From: Ascidia mentula
Taxonomy: Eukaryota > Chordata > Ascidiacea > Phlebobranchia > Ascidiidae
DNA: 64,000 nt
Direction: 5' to 3'
NCBI GenBank assembly: GCA_947561715.1
Contig: OX387201.1
Span: 13,158,001 to 13,222,000, forward strand
Within the stretch, counting starts at the first letter, position 1, and each line of letters begins with the position of its first letter. Shown piece after piece: positions 12,178-26,265 of this stretch. A model generated the notes under the pieces. It saw only the letters and a program-made list of their open reading frames with translations, did no database searches and was not told the origin of the DNA. The position numbers were made by a program, and so were the translations under genes.

Positions 12178-15100
12178 ACTGATCGGAGCTTAAAGCGATA
12201 TTACTTGAAAATTCAGCAAATCTGCGCAAAAACAAATTTTCCTTAAACACCACACAAAGGTTTTCAACATTGAGGCACGTTTTTCTTTCCTGTATTTTTC
12301 TGGTGCGAAGTTTCCTGAACGTTTCTTGCTAAAACCGCGGAAGAAGTTGTAACCGGGCAACTTTACCGAGCCTTACTAAAACGAGGTTTATAAAATGTTG
12401 ATAAAACTACTCCAGTTCTGTTTGTATACAAATTTACTTCCAATGTTAATACAAGGTTTACAAACAAAATTCCTTTGCCGAAAAAAGCATGTTTTCTTGT
12501 CAATGTTTCGGTTGTTGTCCAACTAACCTTGTCAACTATACACATTACATTCCGAAAGCGCCTTATAATATCTTCATAAAGAGTACTTCCATGAGGTACA
12601 TACCAATAAAAGTGTGTTGAATAACGACAGTTTCCGGTAATGTCTAATCGTACCTAAAGTCGAGCATAAATACATACTTTCACCTATCATAAAGTCGCCT
12701 TACATTCGTTCAGTAATAGTCTCGTACATTGTGCTTGGCTATAGTTTGTCATGAATTTTACGCAAATATTGACACTCATTGTGAAAGCCTTGGCTGAACT
12801 GTACCTGCTACGAGTGCATTGTAAAGCTTTGCCGCAACTCACACGGTCGTAGCCAATCAAGCATGTTATTGTGCGGCTTGCCGTCTCAAACTGATCGTTT
12901 TGTTACACTCGGATAAAATCCCACGTTGCTGTGCTCGTGAGACCGAATAGAACGGAAGCCAAAGCTATTCGCTTGCCTTTTTCGCGTTGCGGTCAGATGG
13001 TAGTTGATACAAATATCCCACTTCCATTAACTGCGAGCATCAAAGGATACAAGATTTTTGGAAGCAGACATTAAACAATTACCCGTCTGTATTTTATCAA
13101 GTTCCAACATGTAAAATTTCAAATAATTAAACCATTTCAAAAAGTCGCTTCTACCTAAATGGACTATATAAACACACTATATGCTTGTTCGTTGTTCTAC
13201 AGATTATCCTCATTTACTTCCAATCTGAGAGAACTTTCTATTGCAACGAAATTCACTCTTTTCTCTCTATTCTTTTCCATGCAGGTTGACCTGTGCACCA
13301 CACTACACAAGACCACTTGTTTAAATGCAACGATGTAATAAGTGACGATCAAAAACGAGCAGGGACAAAAGTGATAAACGTGAGAAACCTCACGAAGAAG
13401 TGACCATTATTCGCATTAATCACTCTAACGGGAAACACCGCGGAACCAGACATTATGCTATATTTACTCTTACCATGGCCACAACAAAACTGCTGCTTAC
13501 AAATAATATGGTAATACGAAAGTAGGCACAGCATGTCAAATGTTGCCTGCGGCTTTTTAACAAAACTTGTTGTGGCATGTGTCTGGATGTCAATTACTTC
13601 TCTCTAAAGCACACAAATAATGCAAAGCTACGCTAACAGAAGTGCAAATATATGGAAATAAAGTTTTAAACAATAAACTAAGCAGTTTGGGCGAAAGCTT
13701 TAATAGGGTTGATAATACTTTGGGGCATTCAAAAGCATATAATCCATTCTTTCTTGATAATCGCCGTGCCAGAAAGGGTTGATCTGGATTTTTAAGGCCC
13801 AGTCCAGTCTAAAATATATCGTATTTCAAACTGCATTAAACGTTTTTGAAAAGATATACACACAGAGAATGTTGGTATTTTTAATTAGAAATAAATCAGT
13901 CAAGTCAGAAAACAATGTATATATAGAGCTCACTGTATTTGTGTCAGTTTATATTTAATACAATTCCAATTGATACACAGGAAGTTTGGTTTTGCACATC
14001 AATAAATGATATAGCGTGTGTCTGTCTGTAAAATGGCAAAACGATGAATTTAAAGAGCAGTGTATATTTAATGCAGCCCAAGGGAAATTTCTGTTATTTT
14101 AAAACCTTACCATTTTAGAAACGACTTTACGCTCGCGGGAAATTTGATCCTACCCGTGACGTAACGTATACGTAATACATTACTGTGGGGAATTGCGGTT
14201 ATCTCCACACAGAGTCGTGATATATGCTATATAGTAACTACAAATAGATTTTTGAAAACTAAATAATTACAAAATTGTATGGGAATAAAACATTATGGTA
14301 CAATTAATAAACGAATAATCCGTTTTTTTACAACAACTAGCAATGACTGTACGATTGAATCCAAACAAACGCATCTTCAATGCACTTTTTTCTGAACAGC
14401 ACCCTTTCCAATTCAGACAGCAAACACGTGCCAGGCTTGTGAACAATAACTCCCGATGTATCAAGTAGAATTATTTAAGTTTTATCTTAAGTCTTGTCTT
14501 CTTTCCAAATACTTTTTACTAAAACTGATTGAACTATTATTTATTTGACATTGGTAGATGCTGAAAAAGTAGATAAACGTTTTGAATTTTGCTTGTGTCT
14601 CTTATGTAGATTTAAAAGCTAATAACATGACGATGTAGCTTGTAGTCATTATGCATTACAGCGGCTTTTGTACCTTTCAAAGCCGTCTGGAATGTACTTC
14701 CAATATCGATCGAATTCGTTCAGAGCTCTCGATATCACTTGATCGTGAAGTCGATCTCTTGAATGTTCGTTGCTGCCGTACATTACCCCTCTTGCTTGTA
14801 GATTGTCTAAAAATCTACGACAACGAACAAATAACCAAATAAATGAATTGTTGTTATAGGTAATCGGGTTTTAACCCACGTAAAACCTGTTGAACAAAAC
14901 AATCGTTTTTGGTTTGTAGATCATCCAACACTATATTTATAACCTAAATGGCATGTACTTTAAATATACATTTAACTTGCATTAACTAAGTTTGTTGATT
15001 GTCATTTCGTGCAAAGGAATTGCAACCTCATACAGTAATACTGTTCGACAAAATATTCAGAACTTGTAGTTTCGAAAATTGAACTTCCTCGAAGTCCGGT

Positions 15101-17451
15101 CCGTGAAAAATGACCCACATTAATTCTGTCGGCAGTGCAAAATGGGTTAGGGATATCTGCCTCAACATTTTCCGCCATAAATTAAGTTGTCGTATTACCA
15201 GTTTTTAGTACGGTATTTTCCAACGTCCCCGATATAGCCTGTTACCCTTTTGCCAGCAAACACTTCCTACCTTTGAAAACCTTCTTCACTCGCGAAGGCC
15301 CCTTCCCGGTATGCTGATGCCATGTTGTCAAGTTTGGAACAATTTGAAGCAGCTAACGAAATCAATGTCCTTAAACAACATAAAAAAAACTAATATTAAC
15401 AACTATTTACAACTGAAGTGATGGTAGACAAATAGCAAATGCTAAAGCTACGTTTACTTGCCTTGTCCCAAACCGGTCTACTTAGCTGCCGCCCTGTGTT
15501 TACCAACATGCTCCTTTGACACGGCGCCCATTGTCGTCTTTGTCACGTGGCTAAATCAAACAAGCTGCCCTTCCCGCCCACGTGACCTCGCCGAATTCTC
15601 TTGTCGCAAAATGTCCTTGAAATACTGAATAGCGGTATGGAAGCACAAAGGGCATGCCGCAGTCTTGTGTAACTAATTTTTATGTCGCCCTGTAACCTGT
15701 CTTGTTTCTGGCATTCTCGTTGTATTCATTTAATTGTAAACATATTCCGCAATAACAAGCGTATACGAGTAATGCATTTGTGTTCTTCACAAACAATGTC
15801 GCCTGTTTGGATCAACATAATGCAGAACCAGAAAAAAATAAACAATTCCCCCTGGCTTAAACTTTTTAAACGTGTTACAAAATCGCAGTACAAAAAGGTG
15901 GGCTGTTTCTAAATATGATCATTGCATGTTACTTCAGTCGACCGAAAAGCCACAAACCAATGTGATTTATTATGGACGAATATTTGCGCACAAGCAGGTC
16001 AGACAATCAGACCATACATAATACGGTATCATCTCTACCTCTAGGACACGTTGACGTAATACATTGTTTACCAACAATACCTTGCCAAACAAAATGTCAT
16101 TGTTGTGTGGTTTGGTCTTATACTTACAGCGAGTGAATTAATACTTTATAAAACTCAAGGTCTTAAGCAATGGGCCTATCACCGAATACGGCATTTATAA
16201 AATGTTTTGCGTGGATTCGCAAAACATTATGTCCACCCACGCAGTAAACTGCCTATTACGGCGTCTGGAAAGTACCACGGAATTCAAGTTTTGGCTATAG
16301 TTTGCCTCTTGCTTCCAAAGCTAATAAAACATGCCCAAAGGCCAATAATAATTGTACAGGTTACACACACTTTGAAATTTGATTGTTTCAAGACATTTAT
16401 AAAAAACATGTTGGCAGTGAGTCAAGCAGGCCTGTTTTCAGGTTTTTCAAGGCTTAAGGGTCACTGCAGACAAGGCATTTGGCGGATAAACTGTGAGGAA
16501 ATTAAAACTCAATCCACAGTCCACACATTAAACATGTGATTTGTGCAGTGAAGCGTAACCAATCTCCTACTCAACAATAGTTCCAACACATTTTGCTCTT
16601 TGACACTATTTACTGGTTCTTATTGTTTCTATGTTATAAAATCTAACCTATAATTAAGATTCTGGTCCACAGTGCTAAAAACATTGACATTTCAGCACTA
16701 TGGACAAGTTTCTTTGCTCTCAGAATTATGAGTACCGTAGCCTAAATCTGTTATTACTGTTTCTGACCTAAAATGTAATGAATAAAATATATCAAAAAAA
16801 ATAATATTTAATAGAGCAGCGTATTTTGTACACACTTTGAAGTATTCCAATTTAGGTGAAATTGTAATGTTTTTACTGTCTTCTTAACTTTATACGGTCA
16901 AAATGCGCCTCGTGGAAGTATGCCAGAGAGTATATTTTATGGGGCTGATAAATAATAAACCACTGTTCTTGAACAGGGCATTTAACTATTTTGTTCTTCA
17001 ATACGTAAATAATAAATATACTCAATGCGACCCCCAGGTGAATAACCACCACCTTAATTTATAGACGTTTTATTACAAAAATTAGTTTTTTGTTTCCCAA
17101 CTCCACGACTACATCTGACGCGACACAAGCCCTGCACTGGAGAGCAACAAATTTCCACAAGTCACAAAAGCATATTGTACACTTTAAACAAGCTTTTCAT
17201 CGCTGGTTGTTACAAGATAAAATGACAAACTAAAATCCCGTAATTGCATCGTAGTTAAAACTCAGTATTTGAAATATTTTGCTATTATTTCGGCTTTCAG
17301 CATGTTCAATCCGTTGACCAAAGTATTTATACATTATAAAGTAATATTAATATATCCTATCAAAAGAATCCATAAGCAGTTTTCTGTTTCGTGCAAAACC
17401 CGTCTATAATATTCCTATTTTATTGACGCTGTTCTTAGTAAAAATAATTTT
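12178..17451. other. Gene-poor 5.3-kb stretch
   Basis: AT-rich DNA without a gene I can support. The upstream part is the promoter side of the GPCR starting at 12177. Short open frames at 14651-14842, 15682-15912 and 16207-16539 (+) show no domain or splice support. On the minus strand a possible small two-exon frame (start near 15324, GT donor near 15270) could be read, but it matches nothing I know. A pair of CACGTG boxes at 15544-15584 is listed separately. AATAAA for the SAXO-like gene is at 17423-17418 on the minus strand. Confidence 0.5.
15544..15584. promoter_or_regulatory. Paired CACGTG E-boxes in a GC-rich island
   Basis: Two perfect palindromic CACGTG boxes (15544-15549 and 15579-15584) lie 35 bp apart in a locally GC-richer stretch. 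Their contexts are TGTCACGTGGC and CCCACGTGACC, that is, two near-identical extended sites in opposite orientation. Such pairs are bound by bHLH-zip factors (USF, MYC/MAX, TFE/MITF). No confident gene starts here, so the regulated target is unknown. Confidence 0.35.
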
Positions 17452-19686
17452 TTAGCAGGCTGTTTTCTCTAGATTTTGATGTAATGGAATCACAGTTTCG
17501 TCCAGACGCTTGTTGGTTACCGGTTTGCAAATCTTGCTTGGTGGTGCCGGGTCACCTCGATAGTGAGCATGGGCTGTTGATTCAGCCTAAAAATTGGTTT
17601 AAAATTTTAGACCTATCGGTTTTTAACCAATCTTAGCATTAAATTCAAATAAAAATATCTGAATGACTCGCTTGTCTAGACATCTGCCGTAAACTTTGTA
17701 TCATGAGATTAAACGATTAACCAAAAATGTTTTTATTACCGTGAACGCAATATTAGGTGGTTGATATTTTCTGACTGGTTTAAAGTTTTGTCTTCTTTCA
17801 ACTAATTCCTCTCCAAATCTGCGGTAGTTGCTGTTATATGAAGTTGCGTCAAAGAAAGGCATCGAGCGCTCATGCTGTGACACGCATTTTCAATGTAAAA
17901 GGTCGTCGTTTTACATATTGAAAAAAGATTTTCATTACCACGGAAGTCTTGGGCTTTGCCAAAATGGGCCGTTCATATCTGACGTTCTTTTGGCAGTGAA
18001 TATCCCTATACTGTGTAGTATCTTGAAATGGACCTTTAGCAGCAGAGACCTTCAAGTTGCCATCAGGCTTCCAAGGCATAGGGCGAATCCCCTTTAATAA
18101 GTTTAGTCTTCAAATTGACACCTTTTTTGAGAACGCATTAAAGCTACCTCCAATTGCTTTGCACGAAAATCGTAGTCGTACAGAGTTTCGTGATCGAAAG
18201 GTGTTTCCGAGGGTTGGTATTGTTGAAGTGGTTTGAATGATTTCGGTCTGCTTACACCTGCATGGGTGATGTAGTCGTTCTAAAAAATTCAACAACAGTT
18301 TGGATGCAACTATCATATTTCTCACAAGATCCTGAACCAAGGAGATTCAAAATGTTGTGAATAAATACACAAAAATGGACTCCAAGCTTTCAAAATATCA
18401 AGAATATTACGATTTATGTAGCGCTTCGTGCACAGGAACATTACCTGAAATGTAGAACAAATGTTAAAAGTTTGACCGTGCGGAATTTTCAATCTGTTTG
18501 AAAGTTTATCTTGCAACAAAGCTGGCACTGGCGTCTCTGCAGAAGGAGCACCTTTCGGAGTGAAATCAGCTCTGTGAGTAGTCAGTAGTTCCATTGTGGA
18601 TTTGGTTGGAATGGTATTGGTCTCCGGGATAATAGGTTGTCGTCGGGAATGGGAACTTGGTCGTCTTTAATCAAAAACAACTTCAGCAAAACAAGCTGTA
18701 TTTGGCGATTTTTTAGCTCGAGCTCTTTTGCGATAACAAAGCGATGGTTTTGTTTGTTGATCCATATTGCATCAAAAATCGCTTGATTTTGTCAGATGTA
18801 TACTATCATTATTCTTTGTAAAGGACATGTTATTACACTTTATGCCATGCTAAGTGAAAAACCTGAACGTTTCTTGCACGGTGGTTATAAGTGCCAGGTC
18901 TTTGCCAGCTGTTGGCATGATACCGCTGTCCTGCTCGATGATAATGGGCTTTCTTAGGGCGCCTAAAAACTCAGGCTTCGTGTAAGCTCGGTATGTTTGC
19001 TGGTTCACTGACACTTTTTGGCAGTCATTCCCATCCTGTCCAAAAATCAGACTGTGGAAGTTACATCAACGTATGATCCAAAATAATTTCTGTACCGTTG
19101 AAAATTGGTGATCTGCCGGATTTGGTTTAAATGAGGGAGGTCTTTGGCCAGTTTTGCGTTTGTAACATTCGTCGTACGTTGACTTGCAATTCATTGGCTC
19201 CTGGATCGGTCTGTGATTGTTTTTTGGTGGTACCCATCTGGTTTAAAATTACTGGGACGTTGATACTCACAGTACTTGCGCAAAATAAAAACTATGTTGA
19301 AAGCATGTTTGTTTGTGATGAAAACATATTTGTTGTAATGTGACCACTAAACAAATCACAAATTATGTCTGCAACTTTTGTAAATTTAACTTACTTGGTT
19401 CTTACGGACTGAGGATGCGGAATGTAACTTTCATCATACATTGTTTTCATGTCGTAAACTGCGTTAGTGTTGTAAATAAACTCCCCGTTAGATGGCGGTC
19501 GAATGCAAAACTTTTCTTGTCGTGGCCACGGCTCATACATCTGAAATATTCTTACCATATAAAGCTGTCTGGGTGCTGTTTGGAATAGTGTCTCACCGTA
19601 GCATACTCTGAGGCCAGGTTTTTCCACACTGATGTGGCTTCTCTTTCGTCCGAACTAAGCGGCTGTGCTTCCATTTTCATCAACAT
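17452..19686 (-). CDS. SAXO/FAM154-like axonemal microtubule protein
   Basis: This is a probable microtubule-binding protein of cilia and sperm flagella. Exons in order: 19686-19597, 19540-19395, 19237-19096, 19035-18863, 18664-18445, 18279-18148, 18091-17939, 17874-17740 and 17586-17452, all in frame, giving 441 aa, similar to SAXO1 (about 470) and SAXO2 (about 400). The sequence is hydrophilic, with loosely repeated units such as STYDECYKRK, SFKPNPADHQF, TTHRADFTPKG, SFKPLQQYQPSETPFDHET, DTTQYRDIH and FFDATSYNSNYRRFG. These resemble the Mn-type repeats of SAXO proteins. The cysteine-rich N terminus of mammalian SAXO1 is not seen. The 56-nt intron between exons 1 and 2 removes an apparent stop. 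Start choice among ATG 19686, 19680 and 19674 is uncertain. Another axonemal repeat protein is the main alternative. Confidence 0.75.
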
Positions 19687-21961
19687 GGCTGTTGCGCTGG
19701 TGTAACCGATTTTGTTTACATGGTCATGCAGAAAACTTTTAGCTATTTTTTTTAAAGTACGCAGGTTACTGTATGATGTCTTTGCTTCTCGTGTCAAACT
19801 GGCCAATAAAAATATTGACAAATGTTGCTGCCCATTGACCATTGTTACGCCACAAAGGATTACATTGATGCTTGTAAGATCAACAACAATGTAACCAGCC
19901 TGAGGTGTTTGTATCAAACTTTTTTACTACGGTACTTGATTTCTTTTGTGACCAACTGGTTTGTAATATTTATGAAATTTCAATTAATGTGTTCCTTTTA
20001 TAGCCCGTTGGTAATTAGCAAATGTTTTGCTACCTCGTCGGTTTTAGAATATTTTGCGAGGCGCATCACCACCAAAGAGTACGCACAAATCGTTTCTCAA
20101 GTGCGGATGTACAGCACTTAAGAACGTATGTGACTTAATTATGACCGCTTAGCCCACTAATAGCCTGGATTTTGGTTTTCCAAACAAGGCAGGATGGTTC
20201 AACTCGTGTACGCGTAATTACAGAACCGAATGAAGGAGTATAAAAATATTTTAAAGTTTGAAAATACACAATATTTTGTAATAATGATAAACACTATAGA
20301 CCAGTACAATATATTAAATGGCCTGTCGAGGAATTTATCCACTATCCAAGGTATGTAAGCGCAAACTATTATGCTGTACCTGAAGACAACAAAATTATAG
20401 TGCTTGCTTCATGACGTACCTATATTAGGGATTATTAGCATGAGAGATATAGCCTGCAGTCAAACCCCACCAATAAAACTACTCGTCCGTTAATACAGCT
20501 AAGTTGGTAAACTGCTTATTAGTAATTGTATGAGCAGTATAATACCCCATTAGTTGTATGATGACGACATATGTTTAACGTCTGTATAGCAGACAGGCGC
20601 GTTAAAACCAGCAAGCAGTATTGCCCCAAGGCAAATGCCACACCATCCTCCACGGTCATTCAGTCATTTTCAGCGTGAATTTTTGAGTGTGTTGTAGTGA
20701 TGGGAGTGCGCTTTGAGGGGGTTAACAGTACATGCAGCGCTTATTCAAAAATCGAATCAGTAATTTGACAATGGTCAACAGTTCGTGTTATTTTGCAGGC
20801 ACCTTTGACTTCGGCTACAACTATTTTAATTAAAAGGTTGCGGTTAGATCATTTGGTTGAGTTGTAAACCTTAAAAGGGATTCAAAAATAAAAAAAGTTT
20901 TGAAGAACTCTATAAATTGCTCAGAAGCTACGAATGATTATTAGGTGGTTGGCATGATGACTTTTCACCGTCATTGCAAGTGAGACAAGAAAAAACGTAA
21001 TTAAAACTTTTGCTGCGGTCACTGTAAGTGGGTTTCTAACTGCTGTGGCATAGAAATGCGCGACTCTTCGTATACAAACATAAAAGATTAGTTTGTAAAC
21101 AAACATGTCATTACCTACGTTATTCTTATAAACTGGTGGTCGAAAAAAGAAAAGCGGATTTTCTGCTTTATCTTCTGTAAGAAGGTGGTTGTCGAACAAA
21201 AAAGTCCAAAAATGCGTTTTGACGTCAAGCTTTGTCACTAAACCCGATTTCAGGCGTTGCTAATAAGCTTTACAGTTTTGCCTCGGGTCTTAAAATGGTT
21301 AAGACATAACTTGTGCTTGAATGCATATGCGTCCGTTATTGAAAGGCTTCTGCCGCAACAACCTTGGGAACAAAACAGCAAGTTCCTGTACTTTCGGTGG
21401 TACTGGAATTAGCATTTTTCTTTGTTTGACTTCGAGAAACTATACTATTTAAGCAGAATATGACGAGGTTGGTGATTTATGTCTTTAAGCTTGGGAAACT
21501 ATAAACGACAATAAACCGACTGCCCTCAGTGCTGTTTGTGCACTTTTTACCGAAACGTTTGACAAAATCGTGTTTGATTCTTGCTCCATTATTTTATGCA
21601 AGATTTAAGAGTTTTGGAGTTCTTTAAATGTTAAAAGTACATGTTTTTTTATTATAAAATTAAGGCTGTTTTGAATGTGCTGTGTGGTTTTACAGTTGTG
21701 AACAAGCAAGGAAAAATGTTAAGGTCAAGGAGCATTTATGACGATACATTTAATGGTTTACCAAGCTCTGTAAATAGCCTTCTGCTAATTTATCTTCCAA
21801 ACCTTTGTGGTTTCTAGAATAGTCAAATATGTGCAAATAGTTTTAGGGTGAGTTGTTTTCAATCTGTTGTTCGAGAAAAGGTTTGGGATAGGTTCCATAC
21901 AAACAGCCGCCAAAATATCTCGTCATTCGAAGCTACAATAACCAGAAACCATTCAGATAAA
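19687..21961. other. Intergenic region with a weak minus-strand coding candidate
   Basis: Mostly AT-rich with no supported gene. On the minus strand an open frame at 21238-20921 starts at a splice-like acceptor (TTTAG before TGACAAAG) and has one hydrophobic helix (VTAAKVLITFFLVSLAM). No ATG precedes it in frame and no partner exon is clear. It may be a fragment of a small membrane protein or chance. Confidence 0.4.
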
Positions 21962-24900
21962 ATGCTCAAACGCTCCGGACTTGTGACCATATTGCTGCTG
22001 ACCCTGTTCTGGTGCAATACCAATGCCCTTCGTGAAAGAGAGGGTGAAAGAGGGAACAGCAAATCTTGGATATCGTTGTGCAAGTGCGCACAATCTGCCC
22101 TGAAAGACATAAGGAGGGTGCTTGGAGACTACACGTCACGCCTGACCAAAAAAAATCCAATGAGCTTTGATCACGTCATCGGAAACATAACCGAAATTGC
22201 ATATGGTGAGGATGGGTGTTTCAGGTGTTGCTCAAACGCACACCATAAATTAACTTTCAGCACGTGGCAATTAAACTCCCAGACATTTACAAGGTCGCCC
22301 GTTTACTGTCTGGGTGGATAAGCGGTTGTATGGTCGTAAATAGTCGTAAACCTTAGTGACAACAAGTAAAACATATCACCTGCTCAAATGCATAATGTGA
22401 TAAACAATTGGCTACTCCCTATATTTCCGAGGAGGGCCCACTAAGTTGTGGTATTATGACTTTCAATGTACCAGCGTATTAGGAATTAAAATAAATAAAC
22501 CAACATACTGAGGAATATTTACATTGTTGTTTCTTATTATGACGTACATGACTTACACATATTTTCCATCACAAACCCCTACATTGAAAACACGTTCTCT
22601 AGTTCACGTTAGTTAGAAGCGTGATCGCGTGGGCAATCGTTATGCGACGGTGGGAGACAGCTCGCCCAAGTCAAACCGGAAAATCAAGTTTCCCGAAGAC
22701 TCCACTTTGCCTCAATTGTTTGATGTAATCTAATTTGGCATGAAGTAGTCAAAAAGATAAAATTTAGAAAACAAGCGAACCAATCAACGATTTTATCGAA
22801 GTAATCACAGCAACATATGTTTGATTAAATTTCGGCAACTTTGGATTTAGTCAATTTACGGAAAGTATTAAAAATGTCTTTTGTTTGTATGTGCATTGTC
22901 AAAGCACCAAAGACAAGTATGCTAAAATATATTCAATAAATAGCTTTTTTACAGAGTGCACAAAAACGCCTCAATGTCGTTGCCCCGAGGGATTTTTCAA
23001 AACTCGTGATGGAAACAGTTGTCTAAAAATATCTGAAGAGGAAGTGGATTGTAATCAAGCAATGCACGTGTAAGAATACTTTTTAAAAATTTAAAAATTT
23101 GTTTTACCAAATATTTATTTTCTGAAAAACCTGTAAAATATTAAAAATAGACAAAGAATGGTCCTTTGAAACGCTTCATACCATTTTTACTATATCTTTG
23201 TAACCAAAATGTGTGTTGCGACAAATAAAAGCCAGTTATGTAACTGAATGTGAGTTTATCTAATACCATGCGTGGTAATAATACAGGTTTGTGTATAAAC
23301 CCTTTGACACAGTTAGTATATGACATACGTTGAGGTAAAGATTGTAAAGCAAATATATGAGAGGACAAAAGTGACAAAAGTGTAAATGTAGGCTACAAAA
23401 TCCTATGTTCCTGGATGATTCGCACCATAGTCCACCGGTCTAATTGACGAGACACAAGGCGTAATTTCGTGGTATAGTAGAAATTAAAAAGTGTTCAAAT
23501 TACTGCTTGCAATCAAACAATGCAATCATTGTGTTTTCGAGGTGTTTTATAATAACCACCCGTAGGAAGGTGTAAATGGAGGTTTTCTGCTTCAGGTGTT
23601 CCGGGGACGGAAACTCACATCTTGCGATCGCCAAAGATCACAAACGACTTACGAAACTGGCAGATTACATTCGTGAAGTCGACCCAACTGATGAAGACTT
23701 CTATTGGATAGGTGATTAACAATAGGGTGAAATAATAAATGACGTTTCAGATTTCGTCGTTTCTTTAATAAAATCATGTAAACAGACCAGCAATACTGAC
23801 GAACAAAAAATAAAGTAATTTGTTATGTCACTGTTTCATTTGAAAGGTCATGCCGTAACGAGGTCTAAAATAATTCACTCGTTAAATGTGTCATTATATT
23901 GGTGGAAATCGCCCATTCACGATCAGAGGATTTAAAAATTCCGTGAATACTGATGTAAATTTTTTTGTGAACTGTTTTAGAACTACATGGCTGTAACAAA
24001 GTGTTCTTCCACAAGCAAGTTTTAGTTTCTTATCTATTTTATCAGGCTAAATTAATATTTATTTCCAACATAAGAATTTCTTGTGATGAACGAAACTATG
24101 AAGGTGTCTTTTCCACATTAGGACTTGCGTACAACCGGACAGAAAGTGGTGTGCTTGTGTGGACTTGGGCGGATGGTTCGGCTGCATCATATGACATCAC
24201 CAGCAATTTGAAGAATGACGTACGAAAGTCACTAATAAGGTACTGGCCGCACAAACCGCTTATTAAGAACGAACTTATTCCTTGAAACCATCCAGGGCCC
24301 ATAATTAAATGACTGTCTTGACGATCCTAATGAAATAGTGACCCTGAGAGAACACGTTGTTTTCACATCCTGACAAGGAGCAAAATTTGGGCAAAACAAA
24401 ACGAATTTTATTTCCAATTTGTTTCCAAGATATTTGTTAATCAACCATACTCTCTCTTGACAGATAATAAATGGATTGCTATACCGTCCTTATTTCTAAG
24501 ATTTGTCTTTATTTCAAAGGTCGACATCTTAAAATAATACGACCCTCTAATTTTCTATTTGTTCGTATTTGTGATTGGACGTCCTATAGTTTTATTGCCA
24601 TATTAAGGTGTTTTAGCCACAGTCGTCCTTATGTTTTTGCTCATACAACGTTAAATGCTGATTGTTGTCTGCCATTCTCACATCACGGGATATAAAAAGT
24701 TATTACGTTTAAATTTCTTTTAAATTCAGCATCATGTGAGGTAAATTTTGCGTTGCGTTATGAAAACACCCAGAAATGATACATTTGGCTTAATTTCATG
24801 TAATGTAACGACGATTTACAAACGTTTTTCTCAATGGATATGAGGACTGATGAAAGATTAACAACCTGCAGTAACAAATGAGATTAATATTTTCAACCCA

Positions 24901-25500
24901 CGTCTAACACCAGCAATGAATGTGCAACATATTGCCAACTTGATACGCCTCGGGGCTGATTAATAACTTCTAAAGCAGTTTGGTCAAAACAAATCGATTG
25001 TAGGCGCGTGTCACTATTCGACAATTATTGGTAAGTTGGTGAGGGAGTGGGTTTTTACATGTTGGTTTACACGTTTTATTCTTTTGTTTTAGTGTTAATG
25101 AAGGATCGGTGCTGGAGAGGGTTGCGATCAGCAAGGATTACGAGGGAGCACACTGGAAACAAGAGAAATGTGGACTAAGGGGCAACAGTGGGAAAATACC
25201 TCGCCACAAATACATTTGCGAATTGTAAGTTATTTTTCTTCATTGCTTTTTCTATGTTAAAATTCAAAATTCATCTATAGCTATAAAATAACGTCAAATA
25301 ATCCAAGATAGCAGTAATTACAACCCAATTACAATAGTAAAATGCGACAAATTTTAATGTGGTTCTTGGAGTTTTAAGTGTATAATATTTTTACTTATTT
25401 GCTTTTAAGCACAATGTTCCGAGTCAATATTCAACCAGTCACTACAAAGAAAGGTGATAAGCAGACAGGACATGCGAGGGCCGGGTGGGGAATGAAATGA
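21962..25500 (+). CDS. Secreted C-type lectin-domain protein
   Basis: This is an extracellular protein with one C-type lectin-like domain (CTLD). Exons: 21962-22205, 22955-23069, 23596-23711, 24104-24239, 25093-25224 and 25410-25500, in frame, giving 277 aa. Residues 1-20 form a signal peptide (LVTILLLTLFWC). A helical linker with an N-glycosylation site (NIT) follows, then a short cysteine-rich stretch (CTKTPQCRCPEGFF). The CTLD starts near CLKISEEE and shows the conserved HLAIAKD, FYWIG, WTWADGS and YICEF landmarks, with a basic 30-residue tail after the last cysteine. The calcium-dependent sugar motifs EPN or QPD and WND are not visible, so classic sugar binding is unlikely. The acceptor of exon 4 is weak but is the only one that keeps phase. 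Tunicates have many such CTLD genes; the ligand is unknown. Confidence 0.88.
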
Positions 25501-26265
25501 AAAAAACAAAGTTTTTGGTCATAAATCCAAGCTTGCTTATTTGTTATTGTGCGCAATTACTTTACTCCAAGTTGTCTGTGAACACTTTCAATTTTTGCAA
25601 TGATGGTTGTTCTGTGTTGCATTTGCCTCGCAAAAGGGTTTTTTAATGATGTTTCTGTTTGACTAAAGTTTTACATTTGGCTAACAAGCCTCACTTTTAA
25701 TGACTACATACACGTGGCTTTTGCACTATGCTAATTTTTTGCTTGTGGTCTGATTGAATCAACATTTTCCAAACTTTGCTTTGGTCTCAACGTCTTTCTT
25801 CATGAAAATTCCTAACAAGCGTCATAAAGTTGATTGCAATTACAGTGTAGAAGACGCACATAGATGATCTTCAAATGTGCCCGATGAGGTACGATTGACT
25901 GGAAAACATTGATTTAAACCAACAATTTCTCATATTTTGTTTAGAATCTGTACAGAACAACGCTAGCGCCCCGTACAGCAAAATTTGTTTCAATAAATTT
26001 GTTTATTATGTGCTCAAAAATGCCATACAGTTGCAAATAAAAGAATATATTACGCGATATGACTAAACCTTTCTTTTTCTACAGTAAGGTAGCTCATGAA
26101 CTAATATTAAATTATTTCTACATGCATTAGTCGAAGGGGAAAAAGCACTAATTAGGCATATTTTACATCGAATAGAAATTAAAACTAAAAGCTTAAAACA
26201 AAACAGCTTGTGAATACAAAACCATGAGAATAAATGAAAAAATTGCAACTCAATGGCAAATAAAG
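25501..26265. other. Convergent intergenic region
   Basis: This is the 3' flanks of the lectin gene (+) and the CFAP97D1-like gene (-), with AATAAA on the minus strand at 26007-26002. No other feature seen. Confidence 0.6.

Noticed and set aside
16207..16539. 110-codon open frame on the plus strand
   Set aside because: No family signature, no splice context, and composition like the AT-rich surroundings.
19541..19600. Apparent end of one gene and start of another (stop just before an acceptor) in the SAXO-like locus
   Set aside because: A good donor at ACG/GTGAGA (exon end 19597) joins in phase to the acceptor before 19540, so one gene with a 56-nt intron explains it better than an operon.
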